The notes under the pieces: model-generated | Databases searched by the model: none | What the model was told of the DNA's origin: nothing | The model's input: the letters and a program-made list of their open reading frames with translations, nothing else | Program-made: the position numbers and the translations under genes | Assembly: GCA_028023455.1 (NCBI GenBank) | Contig: JAQFVV010006341.1 | Coordinates: 2,170,001-2,234,000 of the forward strand | Origin: Epiperipatus broadwayi | Lineage: Eukaryota; Onychophora; Udeonychophora; Euonychophora; Peripatidae | Length of the DNA: 64,000 bases | Direction: 5' to 3' | Shown: positions 25,805 to 38,400 of the stretch, piece by piece | Layout: every line of letters begins with the position of its first letter | Position numbering within the stretch: position 1 is the stretch's first letter

Positions 25805-26287
25805 CTCTAAGCCAGGGGTGGCCAACTTTTGTGTTCAATAAGATCTACTTTTTATTTTAAAAATATGTTGCGATCAACTTGTTGTCATAGGTGATCGAAT
25901 TGTTAATAGTCTAAATGGAGGGAGGTGTGAAATATATACTATTTTTATATATCTACCTAGTAAAAAATAACAATTATTTAACGGGCCAAAAAACTCATGT
26001 CCAGGGGAATTAAAGCAACATGAATAATTGTTAACAATATTTATTTATTAATTCAAATTCGCTACATTAAGTCAAGATTAAAAATATTATTTTCAGTAAT
26101 GATACGCCTTAGTGGACTTCACCAATCTAGAATTGAAAAAAAAATTTAGAACAAAAACTAAAATAACAAAAAAACTTAAAAATCTTGACTTAATTTGTTT
26201 CACTCGTTATCCGACAGCTCTTGCTAGATTGGTCTCGCGATCGACCGGTCGATCACGATCGACTTGTTGGACACCCCTGCTCTAAGC
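25805..26287. mobile_element. hAT MITE with intact TIRs and 8-bp TSD
   Basis: The element spans 25813-26279 (467 bp). Its ends CAGGGGTGGCCAAC and GTTGGACACCCCTG are inverted repeats. It is flanked by perfect 8-bp direct repeats CTCTAAGC (25805-25812 and 26280-26287), the length produced by hAT transposases. A palindromic subterminal cluster (GATCGACCGGTCGATC) precedes the right end. There is no coding capacity, so it would need transposase in trans. Confidence 0.93.
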
Positions 26288-27439
26288 TATTTCTATTGCA
26301 ATACTATTCAATTTAAGCCATCTCTTTATTATGCACGAGTAATCTGGAATTCTTTATCTATTCAAATCTTTTTTTTTTTAATTTATCAAAAATAGCTTAT
26401 AATACTCCACTTTTTTTAATGGAACAATTATAGAAGTTTGGGATTTTAGCTCCTTGTTAAAATTTCTCACTTGGTGGTCTATCATGTTGCAATTATAATT
26501 AGTCTCTTATTTTTACATAATTGATATATGTGGTTTATGATCCCTTATATTACTAATCATGTTCTGATTAGTCTCATGAGTATGGGATGAAGAATAAATA
26601 TTTTATCACTTAAAAAATCAGTGTATGTAATAAAACTACTCACATTAGCTTTTAGTGATTTTCTTAATGCTTACAAATATTAAAACAAAATAATTAAATG
26701 TACGAACAATAATTATCTTCAAATGAGATCTCATATAAATTCTTTTAGTTATAAAGAATAATAGTCTTTCAATTGTGGTGTTGTACTTTTAAATGTACGA
26801 CATTCAACAAAAAAATAAAATTATATTAAAAGTTTCAAGTATTATTTTGATTTCAAGAAAATTAGAACTTAATTTCTTTATATTAAAAACAACAAATTAA
26901 CCTAGTGAAAAGACATAGCTTCATTGAAATTTACTTGATGATGAAACAATAACAAATACCATTATTTTAATCACAAACTTTAAAATAAAAGCAAAATAAT
27001 ATAAGCAACTCTGATCCAATTGTAATACAATTTACCTTTAAACTCTGAACTGTCCTTTCTATGGATTCTTTATATGGATCTGAATGTTTCCGCGGTTCTG
27101 GAACATTTTTAGGCTGTTTCGGTCTTAATTCTAAAAATAACAAAAAAAAAAGTGTGTGGGTCTAATTTTAGTTCTAAAAACATTTAACAAAAATTCAATA
27201 ATAGTATTAATTTGTAAGACTACAAATTTGGTAGTTGTTTTATTGACATCCAAGTCGCGGGATGTCATTGTTTTTTTTTTAACATTCCCAGGCCTCCCCC
27301 CCCCCCCCAATTTGAATTATTTGTTTTTGACTTTTTTTTTATTTCATTTTTTGTAAACATTTTTTTTATTAACATCAACAAATAATAAATAAATATAAAA
27401 TAAAATCAACATATTGTAAAAATTCTACGGTATATTGTT
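26288..27439. other. No supported gene
   Basis: A/T-rich, with a C13 homopolymer near 27297. Confidence 0.45.
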
Positions 27440-29030
27440 ACATTTTTGCTTTGGCTTGCAGCTTTTTTTAAAAAACTAACTTCAACATAATGATGAAGTT
27501 ACAGGGTTAAAGAACATAAACAAACTGAAAAGTTAGTAGTCATTTTTTTGTATTACCGCTTTTTTTAAAAAAATAACATCAATAAAATTATGAAGTAACA
27601 CTGTTTTAAAGACAAATAAATAAAACAAACAAACTCAAAACTTCATAGTCTTTCTTTTTTTTGTTAAAAAAATTTAAACTTAGTAGCCTTTTTTTATTTG
27701 TAAAAATAACTTTTTTTTTTACCATTTTAAAACAAACTTCAAAGTTATCAAGCTTTTTTTTGATTACATAAATAAATCAAGAAGTATAGAGGTGTTTATT
27801 ATATCTATAAAGATATTATATATGGGATAGAGAAAGGTGAATAATTCCGTGTGTGGTAAATTCAAAAAATCAGATATATTAATCATTAAAAATCAGATAT
27901 ATTAATCATTAATTGAGGTTTAAAATGTATATCTGTGCTAGAGCTTATCACTAGTTTCGAGGATATTTAGTAATAATCATTAGTGTATTTAGCAGAAATG
28001 GATGGCGTCGGGGTTGGGAGTTTGACAATTGTAAATGAAAATGGAACAAATAAATCACACAAACCAACTTTAAACTTAGTAGGCTTTTTTTTTTGGAATG
28101 CCGCTTTATTTTTTGGATACACAAATAAATAATACAAACACAGTTTTATTGGATTGCCACTTTTTTTAAAAACAATTATCAACAAGTTCAAATCTATTAA
28201 GTTTTTTTTTTTTTTGGTTCCATCAATAAATAACACAAATAAAACTTTTTTTGAATTACCGCTTTTTTTTTAAAAACAGTTATCAACAAGTTCAAAGTTA
28301 TTAAGCTTTTTTTTTTTTTTTTGGTTACACAAATAATTAATACAAACAAACTTTAAACTTGTGGGCTTTTTTTTTTTTGATTACCGGTTTTTTTTTTATA
28401 AACTAACATTAACAAAAATAAAACTTATTACGCTCCCCACCCTTTTATTACACAATAATATCTCTAATAGAATGTATTAAAACAAAACAATTTCCTATAA
28501 TAAGACTTTCAATTTCTATCACTTATTCAATCTAGTATGTGAGTTGTTAGTTAATGTATACCCAGCTTCAAACAGATCAAAACTGATGCTTCTTGCAATT
28601 AATGCAAAATATAAAATCAAGAGATCAATTACTATCTTCAAAATTAATTATTGATGAGACTTACAAGTTATTCCAGTTTCCTAATAACTTAACATAATAA
28701 AAGCTATCACAATACAATCATCTCTATTGAACAGTATAGACTAATACCAGTCTCTTTTATCAACCAATTGTATAATCTTTTTGTTCAGCGTAATAAAAAT
28801 TTGTTTAACGTAAGATAAACAAATTGATAAAGGATTAAAAATGACATTAACTAAGTTTAATAACATTTTTTTTGGTATTAAAAAAAACAACAAAGTTAAA
28901 ACTGGGAAGGTTTTTTTTTTTAATTTGCCGATTTCTTTAAAAATTAACATCGACAAAAATAAGTTTTTAAAAATTTTTTTTGCTATAAAGATAAACAACT
29001 TTACAAAGGTTTAAAAATAACCCGAACTAA
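27440..29030. repeat. Degenerate T-tract interspersed repeat array
   Basis: A loose unit recurs about ten times: a run of T, then ATTACCGC or a variant, T7-10, a run of A, TAACATCAACAA, a gap, AACTTMAAA and TTAGTAGSC. Clear occurrences are near 27460, 27550, 27660, 27710, 28080, 28150, 28250, 28370 and 28920. Spacing varies and 27790-28000 interrupts it. A 24-bp tandem duplication (AATCAGATATATTAATCATT core) lies at 27866-27912. Confidence 0.6.
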
Positions 29031-29155
29031 CTTTAAAATTCATTTTTTAATACAATATCATGAAATATTAAAATTATGATAAATAAATACCTTTCAAACT
29101 TTTAGTTTCAGTCAAAACTTAAAACAATTGTAAAAATAACTTTCGTAAAAGATTT

Positions 29156-30046
29156 TTAGATAAACTTTTTTTTAAATAATAGGAACAAATTAAATAATTC
29201 AAGATGCCTACTGTGTGTTGACGTGCTGTGATAAAGACATCTTTGCAAGTATGGCCAGGAAAACATCTTCATCTTTATGGAGAACCGCCAAATAAATTCG
29301 GCCATATAGTTGGACAAATATTTCCTGAGTTCCCCGTTGCGAGACTTTAGCAGGCCCCAAAGACGCTCAATGGTTTGGGTGCAAGTTCCTGTGGAAGGGT
29401 CCACAAAGTTGTAAGTGTGATTGACTGTCAGATGGTGGAACCTAGCTGCCTCAAGATCAACAGTTTTGTAACCCTTCCAACAATCCGAGAAGATAGTCGA
29501 TCCAGATTTAATGTTATCTTTCACAGCCTGCAAAAGAGTGGATGCAGATCTGCAAGGAACGCATGATCGAAAACATTTGCATGTCTCTCGGCACCCCCAC
29601 CCCCAAAAAAATCCATTGTGGAGGTCGTACTCTTCCCTGGTGGTTCCCTGGTGGTTCTTTCTCCAGCTAAAGAGTTTCATCAACCTCAACTATCAATCTG
29701 GTCTCGACGATTTGACAGCACGGTCGAGATGACAAACTCTCAGAGCACAGCACACGCAGACCGTTGGTCCAATGCAAAAACGGCATTTTTGCCAAGGCCC
29801 AATTCTTTCTGGACAGCTTCGACAGTTACGTATAGCTTTAACCAATGATATTCAGGAGTCATCAAACCAAATGAGATTTCTAATGGAAACTGTTCTATTG
29901 CATGAATGAGATGAACATCTAAACTGACATGTATTTTTTTCAATCCTAAATTTCATTGAGGCTCCACATTCGCATTTCTTTGAATTTGGAAGCCACTGCA
30001 TCACATTCTGTTGTTGGCAAATCACACAATCGAACGACGTCTGCAT
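29156..30046 (-). pseudogene. Merlin (IS1595/ISXO2-like) transposase, frameshifted
   Basis: DDE transposase of the eukaryotic Merlin superfamily, related to bacterial IS1016/IS1595. Three minus-strand frames join in order. 30046-29852 holds cysteine pairs of an N-terminal zinc ribbon (CVIC, CECG, CQFRC). 29943-29740 holds the linker region. 29689-29156 holds the catalytic core: the first Asp in VEVDE is readable only across a frameshift near 29680, the second is in IFSDCWKGYKTV, and the Glu is in TQTIERLWGLLKSR. Length and block order match the family at about 300 residues. At least two frameshifts make it inactive. TIRs and target duplications were not resolved. Confidence 0.87.
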
Positions 30047-33000
30047 TTTCCTGCGTCATTATTATTTTCTCGAGTAAACGCTACTTGACACGTTAACTCT
30101 TTACATTCAAACATACCCTCGTACAATGTTTTGCACATTAAAATTTCAATACATAAGTGTGTAAACAGTCCATTAATTATGAAATACTTAAATCGCGTGA
30201 TTTCAACAAATATATAAAAAAATTAAACTAAAAATAAGAACAGTGGATTATTTGAATTAAACACACCACACTACAACGTAAAAAGAAGTGAAGTGTGCGC
30301 ATTCTGCATAAATAATTTACTGTGATGTGACAAAGCAGTCTGTAATGTGTATTAAGAATTGTTGAATTACACGTAAACACGGCTGCGAAATAGTCAGCCG
30401 CATAAACGGCATTTTTATGTGTTTTAGCACATAAATTGTGCCATGGATGTAATAAAACAACTACCACAAATTTAAATCAAAAACAAATTAAGACTATATT
30501 ATTACTAAAAATAATGGACAATATTAAAGTGAATTGTAATATGAAATAAAAAGCAGTTCCCTATTCTAATGCCAACTATAATAAGTTTGACTAATCAGTG
30601 AACACCAGATGATAAACCATTTAAATCCTCCTATTTCCCTTTATTAATAAGGCTTGAGATTTAAAACTGGAAATAAAGCAGTTATACATTTAACAACTCT
30701 TGACTCTATTTTATTCTTCAAGCTAAAAATTTAAAATTTCAAAATAAAGTAAATCCATAATTGTGCTTTACATACATGTAAAGAAGCTATATAATTCATA
30801 ATCCTAAATTAACAGTCTGAGTACTTTCAGGAAATCTAAGTTCCCATAATCATAGCTTGTTATTGAGGGTTTGAGCCAAAAGCCTGCTTGAACAATTATA
30901 TAGATTTGATTCCAGATCAATATCTATACTGTAACAGGGCAGGTATAATGAAATCCTGTTGTAATAAATAGACAAATACATATTTGTATACTTAACGCAT
31001 TATAGATAATATTATTACTTTACTAACAAAACTAAAATTTACAAGTTGATTTATAATCAATGATCATTTATATAGTTATATTGTATTATAGATTTATTTA
31101 TTTTTTAATGAGGAACACTTATAAAAAAGAGGTATGGGGTGTATTCACGTGCTCTGCTTTTTTTTCTTTTGCCAAACCCAGCTATACACATTGTTATGTA
31201 TATGTATGAGTGTATTTAAATCAATGGAACATAACAAATTCATAAGATAAAAATAAAAACATTTTTGTTTGATAAACTTTTAAAAAAATATTAAAAGTCA
31301 AAGAAAGAATTATAAATGCCAAGATGGATGACCTATTGATTTATAGAACAATAAAAGTGATTTTTGCAAAACTTTGGAATGTTGAATACTAATTAAAAAA
31401 GAGAAAGATGTAAAAAGCTTTTACAGTGCATTCCAATGGAAATAAAAGATAAATGAAAAGAGAAAGAATTAAGAGAAGGGGCGAAGTTGGCAATTCCTGA
31501 TTTAAAAAAAAAGAGAAATTTTAAAAAGATTATTATAAGTTTTTAAGTGGTGAAGAAAGCAGGCTTATAATCCAGAGATCAGCATTATATATTGGTGAAA
31601 TATGGTTATACTGGGGTAAAAACATCCAATGATGTGGGGTGTCCAAACCTTTACCCTGAATGTATAGTAGGTGCCAGTATGTGAGAAGATATGTCAAGCC
31701 TGAAAGATCGCCTCAATAAATAATAGTGTTGGACCATCATGATATTTGTCAAAAGAAGCAAAATAAATAAAATTCAGCCCAAGTGGAATCCAAACTCCAA
31801 AAATTCAATTCATCATCCAAGGATAGGAGATTCTCTTTTATCAGGTGGATTCAATCAATTCCCTAGGGCAACAACAGATACTTTTTTCTGTTTACACATA
31901 TATGTATGACTTCCTAGTAAGCTTACTGAATTAAACTCCACGTAATCCAGAAAAACTGTTGGTTGACCCTAATTATGACTTTTTTTTACTTGCATGGAAA
32001 GTTTTAAATTAATCGGTGTTATTGTTATATCAATCCTTCCATGATTAAACTCTTGTAATATACATGTTATAGCGTGTTTGTGTGTGTGGGTTTTGGTAAA
32101 TAAAATAAAAAAAGTAAACTAACAAAAAAAAAAAAAGGAAGAAAATCTAGAAGCACAGGAATAATAAGTTATAAAAGAGAAAAAGAGGAAAATCCATAAT
32201 CTATTGGTACAATATGTCTATCAAATGTATTTTAAAATTAGGTTAATGAATATCGTGTGTCTGTGCTAACAAAAAAAAAAAACCTGTTAAGAATGTTTAA
32301 TAAAAAAAAAATAGAAGTGTTATTGATTTACGTGAATATTAGTGCAAATAAATCTGTATTAAATGGTGAATTGGTTTTTATTGTTTGAGTTTTTTTTTGT
32401 TTAAGATTAAAATAGGTTAGATCTACTCCTGGTAATTTTACCTCCCGCCCTGAGAAAGCTAGCCAAAGGCCATGTCATTTTATCATCATATTATACACTT
32501 CATATTATCCAGTATAATTCTTACCTATGGGTGAGATTGGCGCTTGGGGTCTTTATTTAGATGTCCATAAATATACTGCTGTGCAATATCGAAGATAATT
32601 ATATCTATATAGGATATCCTAAAATCAAAGCGATAATATAAAAATCGCATTTTATAAACAGATAATAATACAATTTGCAATTGATTGTTTTTTTTTGTTG
32701 TTCACAAGAGTATATAGATATATACGCTCATACTTGTGTAAAGACGAGTACTTTCAGCAAGATAAGAAAAAGGGGTGGACCTGCTTCAATGGTGTCCCAA
32801 CGAAAAGCCATCAAAGAGAAGTAGGTCAACAAGGGAAAGAAAATTATAAAAAAAATTAGATTGAACTTTTTAAAAAAATAAATATATATATATATCCATT
32901 TTTTTTGTCAGATCACTATTGTTTTAGCAAGAAAAAAAAATTTAGGAAAAGGGAAACTATATTGGCAAAGTTGGATGTAGTTAATATAGAATTTTTATAA

Positions 33001-34323
33001 GAAAGTTAAAATTTTTTTTAAAAACTATATGAAGAACTCAACTGAGTGCAGAATATAAAAGTGTTCTCATAAAGTGGTTTTAGTTTAGGTTAGACTAGTT
33101 TTGAAGAACCTCCATTTTTATTATAGATTTTTTATATATATTATAACGGTAAGAATTGTCCCTCAACGTAACAAAATCTAGACCACAGGCAAAATACACT
33201 AAAGCTGATCAAATCCGGATGCTGGGATCCAGAATCCGACCAACATTCAATCCTTTCACCTTTGCACAACGATCTAATACCCTATGGATGACATTTCTCA
33301 ACTTACCCAGACATTCAATTTAACCTGGGTCTGGCAGTCACTCAGGGTAAAACAAAAGACTCATAAATTAACTAATTTAGCACTGATTTGGTCAGATATA
33401 CACACATATGAATAAATGATTAATTAAAATATCAATGATTGATTATGAAATTTAATAGAATGGTCCACATATAAATATAATGATGTCTGTGCAAATAAAT
33501 TTAGAGCTAGATAAAATGAACTCACGGACAATAAAAATGTGAAAACGAGTTATAATTTTAAATATTATTATTTAATAAAACAATAACAAATAGTAAATCA
33601 AAATATACACAATTATGAGAACGTGAGAGATTAAGCTCGCAGGCGTTGCATAACTAATGAGATTAATGTTACATATCTCATTATAAGTGTTTAATAAAAT
33701 GTAGTGCGGTATGGAAGTTTATGCCAAATTTCTAGCTCTTTTGTAGTCTGCTAAATCATATGGAACTTTATAGCCAAAGTTATATAACTAACTTAATAGC
33801 GCTCCTATGGCATCTATATATCTAGTTAAGTCGAGCATATAGTCAAGCTCAGAGATACGCAGGTTAAAGTGTTAACCTAGATTAGGGTATACTCTGATGC
33901 TAGATGAGCATTTAATATAAAGGGAGAGAAAACTGGTTTATGATAGGTTTAGGTTCCTCAGAAAACACGCGCAAACGAAATCGCGCAAAAATAGACGTAA
34001 CTTACATTGAAAAAGGGGGGATATGGGCTGTGATTTTTCAAAATTCGCGTAAAAGCAAAGCACCAACGTAAAATTACTTTAAAATTCGCGCAAAAAAAAA
34101 AAAAATAAGGAAATAAAATATGACTAATAAAAAATTTCAAATTTGAAAAAAAAATGATACAAGACAAACTTTTTTTAACTATAATATTTAATTTTATTCA
34201 AAATAATATATTTTTATGCATAATTTATAGTACAGTAATTTAAATTTTTTTATACACGTTTTAATTATTATCGCTATTTGCCCAAAAAGACGTTCGTTTG
34301 CAAACTAGTAAAAAATCAGATTC
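30047..34323. other. No supported gene in 4.3 kb
   Basis: A/T-rich. A patch at 33170-33350 has higher G+C and partly open frames on both strands but no recognised protein. 33960-34090 holds several copies of a short TTCGCGYAAAA-like motif. Confidence 0.4.
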
Positions 34324-34386
34324 TCATGTGATGTGATGTATTTGGCTTCTCCTTAAACGAAGTCAAGAGTATCTCAGCAATTATTC
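34324..34386 (-). mobile_element. LINE 3'-end fragment (same family as 36286-37289)
   Basis: The minus strand carries AATAATTGCTGAGATACTC, then CTTCGTTTAAGGAGAAGCC and a TACATCACATCACAT tail. It matches the last 65 bp of the LINE at 37214-37277 almost exactly, but in the opposite orientation. This is a very short 5'-truncated insertion. Confidence 0.8.
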
Positions 34387-35433
34387 TCACAAGAGGAAAT
34401 ACAACTAGCGCCAAGTTCACTCTCATGCTGTGTTAATGGTTTTCTGTTGACGGCGACGATGATTTTATTAATTGTTTATGAACTTAGACTTATGATAATA
34501 AAAAGACATTTATTCACCACTGCTGGGAAAAATTTAATTAAAACTAACAACTAAAAATTAAATTCTTATTTTTGTCTTTAATTTTCAATTCTGTTTAAAA
34601 ATCAAATTTCATTTTACATCACATTAATTTCAAGTCGCCCGTAAGTAATTTTTAAATTGTTAATTACAATTAAAAATCAGATTTTAATTGTGCCCACTGC
34701 TATTACTGACCTTTTAAAAATAAACTTGTGGACACTAAATGATTAATAATTGATTACGTTTTTTTTTAAAAAGCAAAAACAGAATGTGATTTAAAATGCA
34801 AAATTAACACGCACAATGTTTGAACAAATTTACATTATAATCTTGTAAAATTTAATGTGTGTATACATAAAATGTAGAAATTATGATTTTAATTTCATTA
34901 TTGCATAAAATCTTACTATTATAAAGCACTGAAAATATTGAAATTACTAAGATGAAAATCGAATTCCAATAATGTGCTATTACTTTCAATATAACTTAAG
35001 TGCGTGAAATTTATTATTTAAAGTAATAGCGCATTATCGGACTTCGACTTCCGGTGAAAGACGAATCGCGTAACTTCAAAATCGTGTTAAATAAGTCCGC
35101 GTAAAAAGAGACCCAGGTGTGCTCTATAGCACATATTAAAATATTAATAAAGCTAGAAAGTGCGAATGGGTCATTATTCACTGGCTTCAGCATAGAATGC
35201 TCGGTTGCCCTACAACTGCTCAACTTGCTACGAATAGGAACATTAATAGTTCAGGGGCTCGGATAAGCATTAATTATGAATAATCTAGGTCCTTGTGCCC
35301 TAGTTCTAAAAGTGTGTGCTTTACCCGAACTAAGTGGGTAAGTGTGACCTCCGCCAGCAACTCATCAATAATCATGCAGCAAGCAGATAATTGTACATTG
35401 CGTACTTAGTAAGGACATATCCGCAACTTATAC
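34387..35433. other. No supported gene
   Basis: No coding signal. 35020-35440 is somewhat G+C-richer and abuts the palindromic element. Confidence 0.4.
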
Positions 35434-38400
35434 ATATTGTAACGTTTTTGGATATTTAGTGGTTTATTTTGTTTATTACATATCAATTAGCTATCGCCGA
35501 AATATCCTGGACTGGCCCCCAATTGTAATGGATTTGGTTATTTTATTATTTTTTGTATTAATTATATCAATTAGCTATTGAAGGAATAAATTCTTTTCTT
35601 TCCTTTAACCTTTACCCTATATTTTATTATCAAAATTTTATTAGTTCAACCTTTTGTTATATCTTGGCGATATCTGATGTTACAGTACAAGCAGAGAGCA
35701 AATACAGTTACAAATTTAACTTCGTATCTCTACCCTTGACCGAACCCTGAAACAATATGAACATATTATCTCGGCGTTATTTTTCCCGATCAATAACTCT
35801 CGGCTGCTGAACAAAGGAAATTATTTCTAAAAAATTTAACAAATGTCCAGCGCTTGCTATTTATTTTTTATAATTTTGAGATTATCACAAACAAGCAGCA
35901 CACAAATTTTTTAAAAATAACTTTACCCTTTAATCAATAAGTCAACAGATTTCCCCCCTCCCGTAGCTTGGTGATAGGAGAATAAAGCAAGTCTAAGCAC
36001 TTTAAGAATAATAAATAATGTTTAATAACACTCACACTTATATAAAATATATAATAACAATAAAAAAAAAACACACACTTTTATAAAATACATAGCAATA
36101 AAAAAATTAGAATAAAATACATCGAATATTAAAGTTACGTATTAAGCTCTCCTGAAGTTCTATTGGGCAGTGTTCTATATCTATCAAGATTATTTCTTCT
36201 GAAATTAGTTCTTATTGTCTAGTTCTTTCTTTTTTTTATTTACGAAAATTTAAAAACAGAAAGTGCATGCATGCTTAACGATTACATGGAAAGGAGTTGC
36301 AGTAGCAGGGTTAACATATGGTAATGATGCATTATATGTTAGTAAAAAGATATTAGATTATTTAGAAAAAACTCAAAGGGAAGTAGGAAGACATGCATTG
36401 GATGCAGAAGTATGGACAGCAAGGGAGGCAATTCAAGGAGAAATGGGATGGTCAAGTTTTCATATGAGAGATGCAAAAAGTAAAATGAAAATGTTTGGTA
36501 GATTGCAGTTTATGGATAATAAAAGAATAGCTAAAATAGTATTTAATTGGGTTATGAGTAAAGGGCAGGTAACAAGATGGGTGAGAAAGGTAATGCGCTA
36601 TGCAAAAGATTTGGATAAAGAATTTATATCAGTATATTTGTACAAAAGATGGGATGATTGTGTTAAGAGGATTATTGAGTGTTATAGTAGTAAGGAATGG
36701 GATAAAAGAATAAATTTATTAATAAAGACTAGGGAGTTAGAGAGATGGAGAAATAGTATGGAGAGTAAAAAGAGTTTAAATATATATAGAAATAAACAGA
36801 ATATTAGGTGTGAGTTAATATATGATAATAGTAAGGAAAGTAGTTTATTGTTTAAGGCTCGAACGGGATCTTTAGCTACAAAAGAATATGCATGTAAATG
36901 GAAAAATATGGGTGATTTATTTTGTAAATTATGTAAGGAAGGAATTGAAAATATTAGGCATTTGTTAATTGAATGTAAATGTTTGAAAACAGAAAGGGTA
37001 CATATAATGAAGTTGTGGAAAAATAAATATGAAAAGAGTGATTATACAGAAAGTGAATTATTGGTTTTTATGCTGGGTTTGGGAAAAGATAAGGGGGATT
37101 TAGATATAAAGGTTATAGAGTTGACAAAAATTATGCTGTGGAAATGGGATAGAGCAGATTATGGGTAAATTTAGAGTGGGGAATGTAAAAGAAAGTGGCT
37201 AACAGGTTTATCTGGGCATAATTGCTGAGATATTCTTGACTTCGTTTAAGGAGAAGCCATAATACATTACATCACATCACATACATCACCTAGGTTTTCC
37301 TTTGCAGTTATTTTCATTGGCATTCCTTCCCAGCATTCATTACCGTCCAGTGGGAGATCACCCCTTTTTTGTAGAGACGGTATGTCCTTCACAAACTGTC
37401 GGCTGGATTGGTCCTTTGAATATGATTTTATTTTCTCGCCTCAGTCCTTAGTTCTTTTTGGTTATTTGGGTAGATTTTAGGTCGTTCATCTACAGAAGCG
37501 GTAGTCAATCTAGCAAATCAGGCATAGCTGTTATTCATCGTGAGTCAGTGGTCAGACGGGTCGAGTACGAACCCACGTACCCCTTAATGCCACTAGCCGC
37601 TCACGTCTTTCTTTTTTTGCTGCTGCTTCTCTAAAATCTCTGTTCGTAATGATCTAGATAAGTGTAATTCTTTTCTTACTGTTCTTTCTTTTGTCCATTG
37701 TTTTTTGTAAATTTTTAATTAATTCTTACTAATTTCCAACGGATTCTTATCAGTGGAAAGAACATATCTTTAATTAGTAGAAAGAATGTATGTTTAATTA
37801 GTTAAACTATAATTTTAAATGAAACCTTTCCTTTAGAACTATTCCTCTTTGTTTGTGGCATTTAATTAGTCCAACATATTTCCACACCTTATTTGTACAG
37901 CCTTATTGTTTTTTATATTATATATTTCATTTATTTTTTATTTCAAGTTTATAATTCATTTTTCAAGTTTACAATTCATTTCTTTTTTTTTAAGTTTATA
38001 ATTCATTTTAACGTATTACAACAATATATAGCTTAAAAAGAAAAAGAGACGCATTTCTTTATGCACCCCCCTCTCCTTCTCTTACTATAACAAAAATCAA
38101 AAGTAATTTCGACATTTAGCTAAATCTCAACCTTTTTTCCTTTTTCTTTTTAAATTTCTAGTAGCTAACTTATTTACCTTTATTAATAAATATATATGTG
38201 TGGTGACGACTTTACGTGGTCGTTACATTACACTCCACCCGTTTTTTTGAGAATTAAAATCGGGTCGAATCTTAGTCTGAGATGAGAGCTTATTTTAATT
38301 CTTTGCTCTTAGCCCTTACTTCTGTTTATATTAAATAATTTTCCACTCTATCATGATGAGTGATGATGATGAGGATAACTACAGAGAGACAACTAGGCAA

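Noticed and set aside
36263-36285. ATG at 36263 as start of a host gene
   Set aside because: The first eight codons come from the palindrome arm; the rest is a 5'-truncated LINE, so the start is accidental.
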